This document shows positions 14,298 through 23,337 of a DNA stretch of 64,000 nt, piece after piece. The notes beneath the pieces are model-generated. The model was not told the origin of the DNA. It did not search any database and worked only from the letters and a program-made list of their open reading frames with translations. The stretch comes from Aerosticca soli (lineage in GTDB: Bacteria; Pseudomonadota; Gammaproteobacteria; Xanthomonadales; Rhodanobacteraceae). The DNA is taken from assembly GCF_003967035.1 (NCBI RefSeq), contig NZ_AP018560.1:643001-707000 (forward strand). The letters run 5' to 3'. The translations under genes were made by a program, and so were the position numbers. Each line of letters begins with the position of its first letter. The stretch's first letter is position 1.

Positions 14298-15968
14298 TCA
14301 TCCCTCGGTGAATGGCGGCAGACCGAGCCCGAGCCGCAACGGGTCCAGTCTTGCGCCGTAGCGCGCCGCGCGTGCGGTGTCGCGACGCAAGGGTTCGCGC
14401 ACCTGCGCGGCGCTGGCGGTGCGCACGCTGCGCTCGGCGCGGTGGAAGTCGAGACAGGCCGGATCGAAGGGCAGCCCGCAGAAATCGAGCAGGGCGCGGA
14501 TCTGGCCTTGCGGATCCTCGAGCAGGGCTTCGTAGGACTGGGAGCGGATGCGCGTCGGCTCGGCCATGCGCCAAGCATCGAGCGTGCGCTCGCAGTCGCG
14601 GATGTAGGCGGCGATGTCGGTCAACGTGCAGGCGAAATGCGGCGTCCGCTGGAACGGCTGCCGGTAGCAGGACCAGCCGGCCTCCAATCGGTCGCGGCGC
14701 ACGTCGACGATTCTCGCGGCCGGCAGCATGGTCCGCAGCAGTCCCGCGTAGAGCCAGTTTTCCGGCAGCTTGTCGGTATGGATCGGCCGCTGGCGGCGCC
14801 AGTGCCCGGTGCGTTCCAGGTAGCGTTCGCCCAGGCGCTGCCAGTCCGTGGCGGAGGCCTCGCCGAGCCAGTGCGGAAACGGCCGCCCCCGGCGGCGCGA
14901 TTCCTCGGCCAGCGTGGCGGGCAGGTCCGGCAGTTCGCTCGCCCCCTCGACGTGCGGATGCGCGGCGAGGATGTGCTCGACGAGGCTCGATCCCGAGCGT
15001 GGCAGGCCGACGATGAAGACCACCTCCCGTCCGAGCGTGGACACGGCCGGTGCCGGCAGGGCCGTGCTGGCGACGCGCACGCTTTCGACCAGCGCATGGA
15101 AGGCTGTGGCGTGCCACGGGGCGAGGCGTCGCTGTTCGGCATTGGCGGCGGCGAAGGCGGCGAAGGCGGCCGGGTAGTCGTCCAGGTCCTCGCAGGCCTT
15201 GCCGAGTGCGAAGCCGAGCGCAATGCGATCGCCGGCCGAAAGATCGCGCCGGGCCAGCAGCGCCTGCAGCAGCTGGCGATCCCCCTCGTCAAACGGCCGC
15301 GTCCGCAGGTTGGCCAGGCCGCGCCAGGCATCGCCGCAGGTGGCGGCGAGGTCGAGCGCCCGGCGGTATCGCGACCTCGCCTCGTCGATGCGGCCGAGAT
15401 GGGCCAGTGCGTCGCCGAGCAGCACCTGCGCTGGCAGCATCTGCGGCGCCAGCTCTGTCGCCCGGGACAGGGCCTCGACCGCCGATGCCGTGGCGCCGAG
15501 TTGCTGCAGGTTGCGTCCGAGGTTGAACCAGGGCGGCGGCAGATGAGGCGCGAGCTCGCAGGCGCGGCGCCAGCTCGCCCGCGCAGCTTCGGTTTGTCCC
15601 AGGGCCTGCCAGGCGGATCCCAAGTCCGAATGTGCCAGTGCATAGTCGGGCCACTGTGCCAGGGTGCGCTCGTAGCATTGCCGTGCCGCCTCCGGTTGCA
15701 AGAGGCGCATGTGCAGCAGGCCATACAGACGCCAGGCTTCGGGGTGTTCCGGCGCACGGTCGAGGACGGCGGCGAGCGACTGACGCGCGGCGCGCTCGTC
15801 GCCGTCGCGGATGGCCCCGGCAGCGGCCTGCAGGCGAGCCACGCCGGTCGCGTCCAGGCCGTCCAGCCGCACGCCTTGAGTGGCCATGGAGGTGTCGTGC
15901 GGGGCGGCGGTAGGCATGGCGACGATGCTAGCTGGCCGGTCGGCGAAAGCGAATGCCGCTGGCGCCAT
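14298..15968 (-). CDS. TPR-repeat sulfotransferase
   Basis: A 556-residue protein. Residues from about 35 to 270 form tetratricopeptide-like repeats (AWRLYGLLHMRLLQPEAARQ, DYALAHSDLGSAWQALGQTE, PWFNLGRNLQQLGATASAVE). The C-terminal half is a PAPS-dependent sulfotransferase, with the 5'-phosphosulfate loop VVFIVGLPRSGSSLVEHIL near residue 315 and later a DVRRDRLEAGWSCYRQPF-type 3'-phosphate region. It would move a sulfo group from PAPS to an unknown acceptor. The ATG at 15968 has GAGG just upstream; the ATG at 15917 is a weaker alternative. It lies opposite and between tRNA-Leu and tRNA-fMet. PAPS would come from the Sat-CysC encoded at 48-49.7 kb. Confidence 0.85.
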   Translation of the reverse strand: MAPAAFAFADRPASIVAMPTAAPHDTSMATQGVRLDGLDATGVARLQAAAGAIRDGDERAARQSLAAVLDRAPEHPEAWRLYGLLHMRLLQPEAARQCYERTLAQWPDYALAHSDLGSAWQALGQTEAARASWRRACELAPHLPPPWFNLGRNLQQLGATASAVEALSRATELAPQMLPAQVLLGDALAHLGRIDEARSRYRRALDLAATCGDAWRGLANLRTRPFDEGDRQLLQALLARRDLSAGDRIALGFALGKACEDLDDYPAAFAAFAAANAEQRRLAPWHATAFHALVESVRVASTALPAPAVSTLGREVVFIVGLPRSGSSLVEHILAAHPHVEGASELPDLPATLAEESRRRGRPFPHWLGEASATDWQRLGERYLERTGHWRRQRPIHTDKLPENWLYAGLLRTMLPAARIVDVRRDRLEAGWSCYRQPFQRTPHFACTLTDIAAYIRDCERTLDAWRMAEPTRIRSQSYEALLEDPQGQIRALLDFCGLPFDPACLDFHRAERSVRTASAAQVREPLRRDTARAARYGARLDPLRLGLGLPPFTEG

Positions 15969-15997
15969 GCCCTCAAATCCGATGGGTCTGTGCGTAC

Positions 15998-16026
15998 TTG
16001 CAAAAACCCGGCCACGTCGCTATAGT
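15998..16026 (+). promoter_or_regulatory. Promoter of tRNA-fMet
   Basis: TTGCAA at 15998-16003, a 17-bp spacer and TATAGT at 16021-16026. The tRNA starts 14 bases downstream. Confidence 0.7.
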
Positions 16027-16039
16027 TAGCGGCTCCTGA

Positions 16040-16116
16040 TGCGGGGTGGAGCAGTCTGGCAGCTCGTCGGGCTCATAACCCGAAGGTCGCAGGTTCGAAT
16101 CCTGCCCCCGCTACCA
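16040..16116 (+). tRNA. metY: Initiator tRNA-fMet(CAU)
   Basis: A 77-nt cloverleaf with anticodon arm GTCGGGCTCATAACCCGA: three G-C pairs next to a CAU anticodon, the initiator hallmark. Position 1 is T (16040) and position 72 is T (16112), leaving the unpaired 1-72 end that marks initiators; E. coli has C-A there. CCA is encoded. It lies directly upstream of rimP-nusA-infB, as metY does in E. coli. Confidence 0.95.
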
Positions 16117-16132
16117 CGACTTTCTTGACAAG

Positions 16133-16156
16133 AAAGCCTCCTCGCGAGGCTTTTTT
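16133..16156 (+). terminator. Terminator after tRNA-fMet
   Basis: AAGCCTC at 16134-16140 pairs with GAGGCTT at 16146-16152 and runs into TTTTTT. It separates metY from rimP, at least in part. Confidence 0.75.
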
Positions 16157-16272
16157 GTTGGCGGCAAACCGGCGGCGGCCCTCATCGGCCGACGTCCCGG
16201 CAAGGTTGCTATGGAAATGGGCCGTCGTGAGCCCATTTTTTGTTTCCGGCGTTGGAAAAAACGGTTTTTCAC

Positions 16273-16806
16273 ATGGATACGCAGGCACTGGCACGGCGTT
16301 TCGACGAGGTCCTCGGCGACCTCGGCCTGGAATGCCTGGGCGTCGAATTCGTGTCCGGCCCCGGACAGGGCACCTTGCGCGTCTATCTGGACATCCCGCC
16401 GGGAAGTCCAGAAGCGGGTACGCGCGAAGTCACGCTGGACGATTGCGAGGCCGCCAGCCGCGAGCTGTCCGCGCTGCTCGACGTCGAGGATCCGATTCCG
16501 GGCCACTACGTGCTCGAAGTATCCTCGCCGGGGCTGGACCGGCCGCTGTTCACCGCCGGCCATTTCGCCCGGGTGGTGGGGCAGGAAGTGAAGCTGCTGC
16601 TGCGGATGCCGATCGAGGGGCGCCGGCGCCTGCGCGGCCGGGTGCTCGCAGTGGTTGAGGAGCGCATCACGCTCGAGGCGGAGGGCCGGTCATGGACGAT
16701 CGACCACGCCGACGTGGAGAGCGCCCGCGTGGTGCCGGACTGGGTGGCGCTCGGTTATGCGCCACAGCCCAGGCCCGGCAAGAAGCCCGGCAGGAAAGCG
16801 CATTGA
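16273..16806 (+). CDS. rimP: Ribosome maturation factor RimP
   Basis: A 177-residue cytoplasmic protein needed for 30S subunit maturation. Family words are [40 protein letters not shown] and [20 protein letters not shown], followed by a C-terminal SH3-like barrel. The ATG at 16273 ([10 protein letters not shown]) matches the usual family start; an in-frame TTG eleven codons earlier would add a non-conserved extension. It is the first protein gene of the rimP-nusA-infB-rbfA-truB-rpsO-pnp series, 105 bases before nusA. Confidence 0.95.
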   Translation: MDTQALARRFDEVLGDLGLECLGVEFVSGPGQGTLRVYLDIPPGSPEAGTREVTLDDCEAASRELSALLDVEDPIPGHYVLEVSSPGLDRPLFTAGHFARVVGQEVKLLLRMPIEGRRRLRGRVLAVVEERITLEAEGRSWTIDHADVESARVVPDWVALGYAPQPRPGKKPGRKAH

Positions 16807-16911
16807 ATTTTTTGAATACGGCTTCGAGGGGTCTCGCCATGGACGGCGCTCCTTGGAAAGCACCTATCGCGTCCTAAGGACAGACGCACAAAGTCATGGA
16901 GTTGCCTTGCA

Positions 16912-18417
16912 ATGAGTAAAGAACTGCTGCTGGTCGTCGACGCGGTCGCCAATGAAAAGGGCGTCCCGCGCGAGGTGATCTTCGAGGCGATGGAGGCCGC
17001 CCTGGCCTCGGCGGCCAAGAAGCGCTATCCGGAGGAGGATCCGGACATCCGCGTGAGCATCGATCGCCAGACCGGCGACTACCAGACCTTCCGGCGCTGG
17101 GAAATCATCGCCGACGACGCCGAGATGGAGTCGCCGTACTACCAGGTGCGCCTGATGGACGCCCTGGATGAGCGGCCCGATGCCCAGGTCGGCGAATACA
17201 TCGAGCAGCAGATCGAGAACGCCGAGTTCGGCCGCATCGCCGCGCAGGCCGCCAAGCAGGTGATCGTGCAGCGCGTGCGCGAGGCCGAGCGCCAGCAGGT
17301 GGTCGATGCCTACAAGGATCGCGTCGGCGAGCTCGTCACCGGCATCGTCAAGCGTGTCGAGCGCGGCAACGTGTATCTCGACCTCGGCGGCAACGCCGAG
17401 GCGTTCATCCCGCGCGACAAGACCATTCCGCGCGAATCGCATCGCGTCGGCGACCGCGTGCGCGGCTACCTCTACGAGGTGCGTTCCGAGGCGCGTGGCC
17501 CGCAGTTGTTCGTCTCGCGCGCCGCGCCGGAGTTCATGATCGAGCTGTTCAAGCTCGAGGTGCCCGAGGTCGGCCAGGGGCTGGTCGAGATCAAGGGCTG
17601 CGCCCGCGATCCGGGCGACCGCGCCAAGATCGCGGTGGTCGCGCACGACAGCCGCACCGATCCCATCGGCGCCTGCATCGGCATGCGCGGTTCGCGCGTG
17701 CAGGCGGTGTCCAACGAGTTGAACGGCGAGCGCGTCGACATCATCTTGTGGCACGAGAACCAGGCCCAGTACGTCATCAATGCGATGGCGCCGGCCGAGG
17801 TGCAGTCGATCATCATGGACGAGGACAAGCACTCGATGGACATCGCGGTGGCCGAGGACAAGCTGTCCCAGGCGATCGGCCGCGGCGGCCAGAACGTGCG
17901 CCTCGCCAGCAAGCTCACCGGCTGGCAGCTCAACGTGATGACCCAGGATCAGGTCCGCGCCAAGAGCGAGGCCGAGCAGGAGGCCTCCCGCCTGCTGTTC
18001 ATGGAAAAGCTCGAGGTCGACGAGGAAATCGCCAACATCCTGGTCCAGGAAGGCTTTTCCAGCATCGAGGAAATCGCCTACGTGCCCAGCGCCGAGCTGC
18101 TGGCGATCGAGGGTTTCGACGAGGACATCGTCGAGGAGTTGCGCGCCCGCGCCCGCGATGCGCTGCTCACCGAGGCGCTGGCCGCCGAGGAAGGCGCCGA
18201 CGAGGCGCAGCCCAGCGAGGAGCTGCTGGCGCTCGAGGGCATGGACGAGGACACCGCCTATGCGCTCGCGGCGCGCGGCGTGGCCACGGTGGACGATCTG
18301 GCCGACCTTGCGGTCGACGATCTGATCGACATCGAAGGCATGAACGAGGAGCGCGCCGCGGCACTGATCATGGCGGCGCGTGCGCCGCTGATCGAGCGGT
18401 TGGAAAAGGGCGGTTGA
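16912..18417 (+). CDS. nusA: Transcription termination/antitermination factor NusA
   Basis: A 501-residue RNA polymerase-binding protein controlling pausing, termination and antitermination. In order: the N-terminal polymerase-binding domain ([20 protein letters not shown]), the S1 domain ([20 protein letters not shown], about 130-200), two KH domains ([40 protein letters not shown]) and two acidic C-terminal repeats ([40 protein letters not shown]). The two AR repeats are typical of gammaproteobacterial NusA. infB follows after 101 bases. Confidence 0.98.
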   Translation: MSKELLLVVDAVANEKGVPREVIFEAMEAALASAAKKRYPEEDPDIRVSIDRQTGDYQTFRRWEIIADDAEMESPYYQVRLMDALDERPDAQVGEYIEQQIENAEFGRIAAQAAKQVIVQRVREAERQQVVDAYKDRVGELVTGIVKRVERGNVYLDLGGNAEAFIPRDKTIPRESHRVGDRVRGYLYEVRSEARGPQLFVSRAAPEFMIELFKLEVPEVGQGLVEIKGCARDPGDRAKIAVVAHDSRTDPIGACIGMRGSRVQAVSNELNGERVDIILWHENQAQYVINAMAPAEVQSIIMDEDKHSMDIAVAEDKLSQAIGRGGQNVRLASKLTGWQLNVMTQDQVRAKSEAEQEASRLLFMEKLEVDEEIANILVQEGFSSIEEIAYVPSAELLAIEGFDEDIVEELRARARDALLTEALAAEEGADEAQPSEELLALEGMDEDTAYALAARGVATVDDLADLAVDDLIDIEGMNEERAAALIMAARAPLIERLEKGG

Positions 18418-18518
18418 AGCGGTCCGTAGTGACTGCCGGAAGGCAGTACGTCCTTATTTAGGGGCGGTGCGGTCGATTCGCGGGATGCAGGCGCAAGGCA
18501 AGGCGGAGAAAGGTACAG

Positions 18519-21272
18519 ATGTCGGATATCACGATCAAACAGCTTGCTGAGCAAGTGAAAATGCCGGTGGAGAAGCTGCTCGGCCAGTTGGCCGAGGCCG
18601 GCATGCATTTCTCCGCCGCCGACCAGCTCATCAGCACCACCGAGCGCATGAAGCTGCTCGGCTTCCTGCGCCGCACCCACGGCAAGGGCGGCGATGCGGA
18701 TGCGGCCGACGACAGCGCGCCGCGCCAGATCACGCTCAAGCGGCGCAAGCTCAGCGAGATCAAGGTGGCCACGCCGGGTGGACGTGGCGCGGCGAGCACG
18801 GCCAAGACGGTCAACGTCGAGGTGCGTGCCAAGCGCACGTACGTCAAGCGCAGCGTGATCGCCGACGAGGCCGCCGTCGACGGCGAGCGCGAGGAGGCCC
18901 TGCGCAAACTGCAGGAATCCCAGCAGCAGCGCGCCGACGAGGAGCGCGCGCGGGCGCAGGCCGAGCAGCGCCGCCATGAGGAAGAGGCCAGCCGTCAGGA
19001 AGAGGCGCGCCGCCGCCAGGCAGAGGAAGAAGAAGCGCGCCGTCTGGCCGAGGCGCAGGCGCAGGCCGCCGAGGCGGCCGTCGCGGCGGTGCCGGCCGAG
19101 CCGGCAACCACCGAGCCGGCCGTGTCGGAGCCGGTGCCGGCGGCCCCCGCCACGCCTGGCGTGCAGCGGCTGGATACCAGCTCGCTCGGGCTCATCCTGC
19201 CGCGCGTCCACGAACCCAGGCGCCGCGAGAAGAAGCCGCCGGTCGCGCCGGCCCCTGCTGCGCCGGCCCCAGCGCCGGCACCCGTGGCCGAGGCTGCCCG
19301 TGCTGCTGCGGGCAAATCGCGACACGAGGTTCGCGAGCGCGACGAAGGTCCGGGCGGCAAGCGTTTCGCCTCCGGCGAGCTGCATCTTTCCGATGCCGCG
19401 CGCCGTTCCAAGCGCGGCAAGCCCGGCAGGGGCACGCCCCGGGAAGGCGCCCGCAACCAGCCGGCCAGCGGCACGCATGGCTTTTCCCGCCCCACCGCGC
19501 CGGTGGTGCGCGAAGTGCCGATCGGCGACAGCAATCTCGTCGCCGATCTTGCGCAGAAGATGGCGGTGAAAGGCTCGGAAGTGGTCAAGGCGCTGTTCAA
19601 GATGGGCGTCATGGCCACCATCAACCAGGCCATCGACCGCGACACCGCAACGCTGGTGGTCGAGGAACTCGGCCACAAGCCGGTCGATGCCAGCCAGAAC
19701 GACGCCGAAGCCGCGCTCGCCGCGCACACGCAGAGCGCCGAGCTGGAGGGCGAGAAACAGCCGCGTCCGCCGGTGGTCACCATCATGGGCCACGTCGACC
19801 ACGGCAAGACCTCGCTGCTGGACTACATTCGCCGCACCAAGGTGGCGGCCGGCGAGGCCGGTGGCATCACCCGGCACATCGGCGCCTATCACGTGGAAAC
19901 GCCCAAGGGCGTGATCACCTTCCTCGACACGCCCGGGCACGCGGCGTTCACCGCCATGCGTGCGCGCGGCGCCCAGCTCACCGACATCGTGGTGCTGGTG
20001 GTGGCGGCCGACGACGGCGTGATGCCGCAGACCATCGAGGCGGTGCAGCACGCGCGCGCCGCCAAGGTGCCGCTGATCGTCGCGCTCAACAAGATGGACA
20101 AGGCCGACGCCAATCCCGACCACGTCAAGCAAGGGCTGGCCAACCTGGAAGTCATCCCGGAAGACTGGGGTGGCGATACCATGTTCGTGCCGGTGTCGGC
20201 CAAGACCGGCATGGGCATCGACGAGCTGCTCGACGCCATCTCGGTGCAGGCCGAGGTGATGGAGCTCAAGGCCGTGGTCGACGGTCCGGCGTCCGGCGTG
20301 GTGATCGAATCGAGCCTGGACAAGGGCCGCGGTCCGGTGGCCACGGTGCTGGTGCAGCAGGGCACGCTCAAGCGCGGCGACTTCGTCGTCTGCGGCATCG
20401 AGTACGGCCGCATGCGCGCGCTGATCGACGAGACCGGCAAGACCGTGCAGGAGGCCGGGCCGTCGATCCCGGTGCAGGTGCTCGGCCTGTCCGGCGTGCC
20501 GGAGGCGGGCGACGACTTCGTCGTCGTCGCCGACGAGCGCCTGGCGCGCCAGGTGGCCGCGGAGCGTCAGCAGAAGCGTCGCGAGACGCGGCTGGTCAGC
20601 ACCGCCAAGGCCAACCGGCTGGAAGACATCATGGCGCAGATGGGCCAAGGCAACGGCCAGCAGACGCTCAACATCCTGGTCAAGGCCGACGTGCAGGGTT
20701 CCGTGGAGGCCTTGCGCGAGGCACTCGGCCAGATCGGCAACGACCAGGTGCGTGTCAACGTGATCGCCGCCGGCGTCGGCGGCATCACCGAGTCCGACGC
20801 CACCCTGGCGGCGGCCTCCAAGGCGCTGATCATCGGCTTCAACGTGCGCGCGGATGCCTCGGCGCGCAAGGTGATCGACGCCAACGGCCTGGACGTGCGT
20901 TACTTCTCGATCATCTACGACGTCATCGACCAGGTGAAGCAGGCCGCTTCCGGTCTGCTCGGCGTCGAGGTGCGCGAGGAGATCATCGGCGTGGCCCAGG
21001 TGCGCGAGGTGTTCCGTTCCTCCAAGTTCGGTGCGGTGGCCGGCTGCATGGTCATCGAGGGCACGGTCAAGCGCAACAAGCCGATCCGCGTGCTGCGCGA
21101 CAACACGGTGGTCTTCCAGGGCGAACTGGAGTCGTTGCGCCGCTTCAAGGAACTGGTCGACGAAGTGCGCAGCGGCATGGAATGCGGCATCGCGGTCAAG
21201 CAGTACAACGACGTCAAGGTCGGCGACCAGATCGAGTGCTTCGAGCGCATCGAGGTGGCACGCACGCTGTGA
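18519..21272 (+). CDS. infB: Translation initiation factor IF-2
   Basis: A 917-residue GTPase that brings fMet-tRNA to the 30S subunit. It starts with the IF2_N domain ([20 protein letters not shown]), followed by a long charged Glu/Arg/Ala then Pro/Ala-rich linker. A second IF2_N-like region comes next, then the G domain near residue 420 with [16 protein letters not shown] and NKMDKADA. Domains II-IV end [20 protein letters not shown]. The start has GGAGAAAGG upstream (AAGGCGGAGAAAGGTACAG). Its product acts with the initiator tRNA encoded at 16.0 kb. Confidence 0.98.
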   Translation: MSDITIKQLAEQVKMPVEKLLGQLAEAGMHFSAADQLISTTERMKLLGFLRRTHGKGGDADAADDSAPRQITLKRRKLSEIKVATPGGRGAASTAKTVNVEVRAKRTYVKRSVIADEAAVDGEREEALRKLQESQQQRADEERARAQAEQRRHEEEASRQEEARRRQAEEEEARRLAEAQAQAAEAAVAAVPAEPATTEPAVSEPVPAAPATPGVQRLDTSSLGLILPRVHEPRRREKKPPVAPAPAAPAPAPAPVAEAARAAAGKSRHEVRERDEGPGGKRFASGELHLSDAARRSKRGKPGRGTPREGARNQPASGTHGFSRPTAPVVREVPIGDSNLVADLAQKMAVKGSEVVKALFKMGVMATINQAIDRDTATLVVEELGHKPVDASQNDAEAALAAHTQSAELEGEKQPRPPVVTIMGHVDHGKTSLLDYIRRTKVAAGEAGGITRHIGAYHVETPKGVITFLDTPGHAAFTAMRARGAQLTDIVVLVVAADDGVMPQTIEAVQHARAAKVPLIVALNKMDKADANPDHVKQGLANLEVIPEDWGGDTMFVPVSAKTGMGIDELLDAISVQAEVMELKAVVDGPASGVVIESSLDKGRGPVATVLVQQGTLKRGDFVVCGIEYGRMRALIDETGKTVQEAGPSIPVQVLGLSGVPEAGDDFVVVADERLARQVAAERQQKRRETRLVSTAKANRLEDIMAQMGQGNGQQTLNILVKADVQGSVEALREALGQIGNDQVRVNVIAAGVGGITESDATLAAASKALIIGFNVRADASARKVIDANGLDVRYFSIIYDVIDQVKQAASGLLGVEVREEIIGVAQVREVFRSSKFGAVAGCMVIEGTVKRNKPIRVLRDNTVVFQGELESLRRFKELVDEVRSGMECGIAVKQYNDVKVGDQIECFERIEVARTL

Positions 21273-21411
21273 CGCGCGCCGGCTTTCACGACGTGCGCAG
21301 ATAGCGGCCATGGATGCGGGAAGGGTATGGAAAACCGTTCCCGCCTCCTTTGCCCCACGCCCGTATCCCGCGATCCATTCCCTTTTCCGATTTTCGATTC
21401 CTGCGCTACCC

Positions 21412-21783
21412 ATGCCTTCCCGCGACTTCAAACGTACCGATCGCGTCGGCGCCGAGCTGCGCCGTGAACTCGGGCTGCTCGTGCATGCGGCCGTGCGCGA
21501 CCACGGTCTGCCGTCGGTCAGCGTGTCCGACGTCGAGGTGACCCGCGACCTCGATTTCGCCACGGTCTGGGTCACGGCGTTGCAGCCGTCATACGCGCAC
21601 GCCGCGGTGAAGGCGCTGAACGAACTGGCCGGCGAATTCCGCCGCGCGCTCTCGCGCAGCATGCGCATCCGCCGGGTGCCGGAGCTGCGCTTCAAGTACG
21701 ACGATTCGGTCGATCGCGGCGAGCGTATCGAACGCCTGCTGCGCGAGGATCACCCGCCCGCCGCGGCAGGCGAGGGCGAGTGA
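21412..21783 (+). CDS. rbfA: Ribosome-binding factor A
   Basis: A 123-residue KH-type protein that binds 30S precursors and aids 16S rRNA 5' end maturation. Signatures are RTDRVGAELRRELGLLVHAA, VSVSDVEVTRDLDFATVWVT and RRALSRSMRIRRVPELRFKY, then DDSVDRGERIERLL. The start at 21412 (MPSRDFKRTDRV) matches the family; the upstream part of the open frame is not conserved. It lies 139 bases after infB and 42 before truB. Confidence 0.96.
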   Translation: MPSRDFKRTDRVGAELRRELGLLVHAAVRDHGLPSVSVSDVEVTRDLDFATVWVTALQPSYAHAAVKALNELAGEFRRALSRSMRIRRVPELRFKYDDSVDRGERIERLLREDHPPAAAGEGE

Positions 21784-21825
21784 TCCTCGCCCCTGGCCTG
21801 GCGCAATCCCCGTAAATGGCCATCC

Positions 21826-22734
21826 ATGCCTTGGCGTGATCTCGACGGCATCCTGTTGCTCGACAAGCCGCTCGGCTTGAGTTCCAGCCAGGCCTTGCAG
21901 GCCGCGCGGCGTCTGCTCGGCGCGGCCAAGGGCGGCCATACCGGCGCGCTCGATCCGCTGGCCACCGGCCTGTTGCCGCTGTGTTTTGGCGAGGCGACCA
22001 AGCTCGCCGGCCATCTGCTCGGTGCGCGCAAGGCGTATCTGGCCGAGTGCCGGCTCGGCATCACCACCACCACCGCCGATCGCGAGGGCGAGGTGACCGC
22101 CGAGCAGTCGGTGCCGGCTTTCGATGAAGCCGTGCTGGAGGCCGCGCTGGCGAAGCTGCGCGGACGCATCATGCAGGTGCCGCCGGTTTATTCGGCGCTC
22201 AAGCAGGGCGGCGAGCCGCTCTATCGCAAGGCCCGCCGCGGCGAGACGGTGGCCGTGGCGCCGCGCGCGGTCGACATCCATCGGCTGGATCTGCTCGAAC
22301 GCGCTGACGATACCTTGCGCCTGTACGTGGAATGCGGGGCCGGTACCTACATCCGCAGCCTGGCGGTCGCGCTCGGCGAGGCGCTGGGCTGCGGCGCCCA
22401 TCTGGCCGGCTTGCGTCGTCTGTGGGTGGAACCTTTCACCGCGCCGGCGATGATCACGCTGGAGCGGCTTGCCGAAGCCGCCGCGCGCGGTGAGGCCGAG
22501 TCACTGCTGCAGCCCTTGGCCGCCGGCGTCGCCCACTGGCCGGCGCTGCGGCTGGATGCGAGCCTGGCCCAGGCGGTGCGGCATGGGCGGCCGCTGGTAT
22601 GGCCCGGGGCGGACGATGCCCGCGGTCCGCACGCCGCCTTCGACGAGGACGGGCGGCTGCTGGCGCTGGTGGAACGACGCGCGGACGGGCGGCTCGGCAT
22701 CCTGCGCGGACTGCGTCCGGCGGCCGGCTCATGA
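21826..22734 (+). CDS. truB: tRNA pseudouridine(55) synthase
   Basis: A 302-residue enzyme that makes pseudouridine 55 in the T loop of most tRNAs. The catalytic aspartate is in [16 protein letters not shown] near residue 45. Further family words are [40 protein letters not shown] and [20 protein letters not shown]. The C-terminal part, about 245-302, is a small PUA-like extension. Convention and spacing support the ATG at 21826, although no strong ribosome-binding site is visible. Confidence 0.97.
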   Translation: MPWRDLDGILLLDKPLGLSSSQALQAARRLLGAAKGGHTGALDPLATGLLPLCFGEATKLAGHLLGARKAYLAECRLGITTTTADREGEVTAEQSVPAFDEAVLEAALAKLRGRIMQVPPVYSALKQGGEPLYRKARRGETVAVAPRAVDIHRLDLLERADDTLRLYVECGAGTYIRSLAVALGEALGCGAHLAGLRRLWVEPFTAPAMITLERLAEAAARGEAESLLQPLAAGVAHWPALRLDASLAQAVRHGRPLVWPGADDARGPHAAFDEDGRLLALVERRADGRLGILRGLRPAAGS

Positions 22735-22754
22735 GCCTGAGCCTGAAGTCGCCC

Positions 22755-22784
22755 TTGTTGTGCCGCCACTGCGCTGGCTACAAT
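22755..22784 (+). promoter_or_regulatory. rpsO promoter
   Basis: TTGTTG at 22755-22760, an 18-bp spacer and TACAAT at 22779-22784, leaving an untranslated leader of roughly 100 nt before rpsO. Confidence 0.6.
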
Positions 22785-22815
22785 ACCAAAGTTGTATCCT
22801 CACCGTGAACCTGGC

Positions 22816-22862
22816 GGAGCTTGCGCAACTTCATCGATACGCGGTGAGGTTGCGCAAGTTCC
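22816..22862 (+). promoter_or_regulatory. rpsO leader hairpin, candidate S15 control element
   Basis: GGAGCTTGCGCAACTT at 22816-22831 is complementary at 14 of 16 positions to 22847-22862, with a 15-nt loop. Each arm also contains the palindrome TTGCGCAA, allowing alternative folds. It ends 29 nt before the start codon. S15 controls its own translation through leader RNA in many bacteria; that role is inferred here. Confidence 0.5.
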
Positions 22863-22891
22863 GCATCCGTTTTTTTCAGGAAAGTCCACAC

Positions 22892-23161
22892 ATGTCGCTT
22901 ACCGCAGAACAGACCGGCAAGATCATCGCCGAATATGGCCGTGTCCCCAATGACACCGGCTCCCCCGAGGTGCAGGTCGCGCTGTTGTCCGCCCGCATCG
23001 AGCATCTGACCGAGCACTTCAAGGTGCACAAGCAGGACCACCACTCCCGCCGCGGCCTGCTCAAACTGGTCAACCAGCGCAAGAGCCTGCTCGGCTACCT
23101 CAAGGCGCGCGACCCGGCACGCTATCAGAGCCTGATCGAGCGGCTCGGCCTGCGCCGCTGA
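22892..23161 (+). CDS. rpsO: 30S ribosomal protein S15
   Basis: An 89-residue protein, the standard S15 length, that binds the three-way junction of 16S rRNA and nucleates the central domain. Family words are [39 protein letters not shown] and [28 protein letters not shown] precedes the ATG at 22892. It lies in the usual place between truB and pnp and has its own promoter and structured leader. Confidence 0.98.
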   Translation: MSLTAEQTGKIIAEYGRVPNDTGSPEVQVALLSARIEHLTEHFKVHKQDHHSRRGLLKLVNQRKSLLGYLKARDPARYQSLIERLGLRR

Positions 23162-23337
23162 AAGGCGAGCCTCGCATGTCCGCGCGATGCAGGCCGAGCC
23201 GGCATGCCACGCCAGGCATGCGCTTTGCGTGCACGCGCGTTTTTTCGACGCTGGCCGGCTGGCCTGTTTGGCATGGCCGCGCGATGCGGCGTGTGCTGTC
23301 CGCCTGCGGCGACTGCTTCTAAAAATGGGATTCCAAC

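Noticed and set aside
13995-16025. A 676-codon + frame running from the tRNA-Leu intron across the sulfotransferase region
   Set aside because: It begins inside the intron, crosses tRNA sequence and is antisense to the sulfotransferase; it has no plausible fold.
18258-21695. A 1145-codon open frame on the minus strand opposite infB
   Set aside because: It is His/Asp/Leu-rich and repetitive, the antisense image of infB codon bias. infB is certain from its G-domain motifs.
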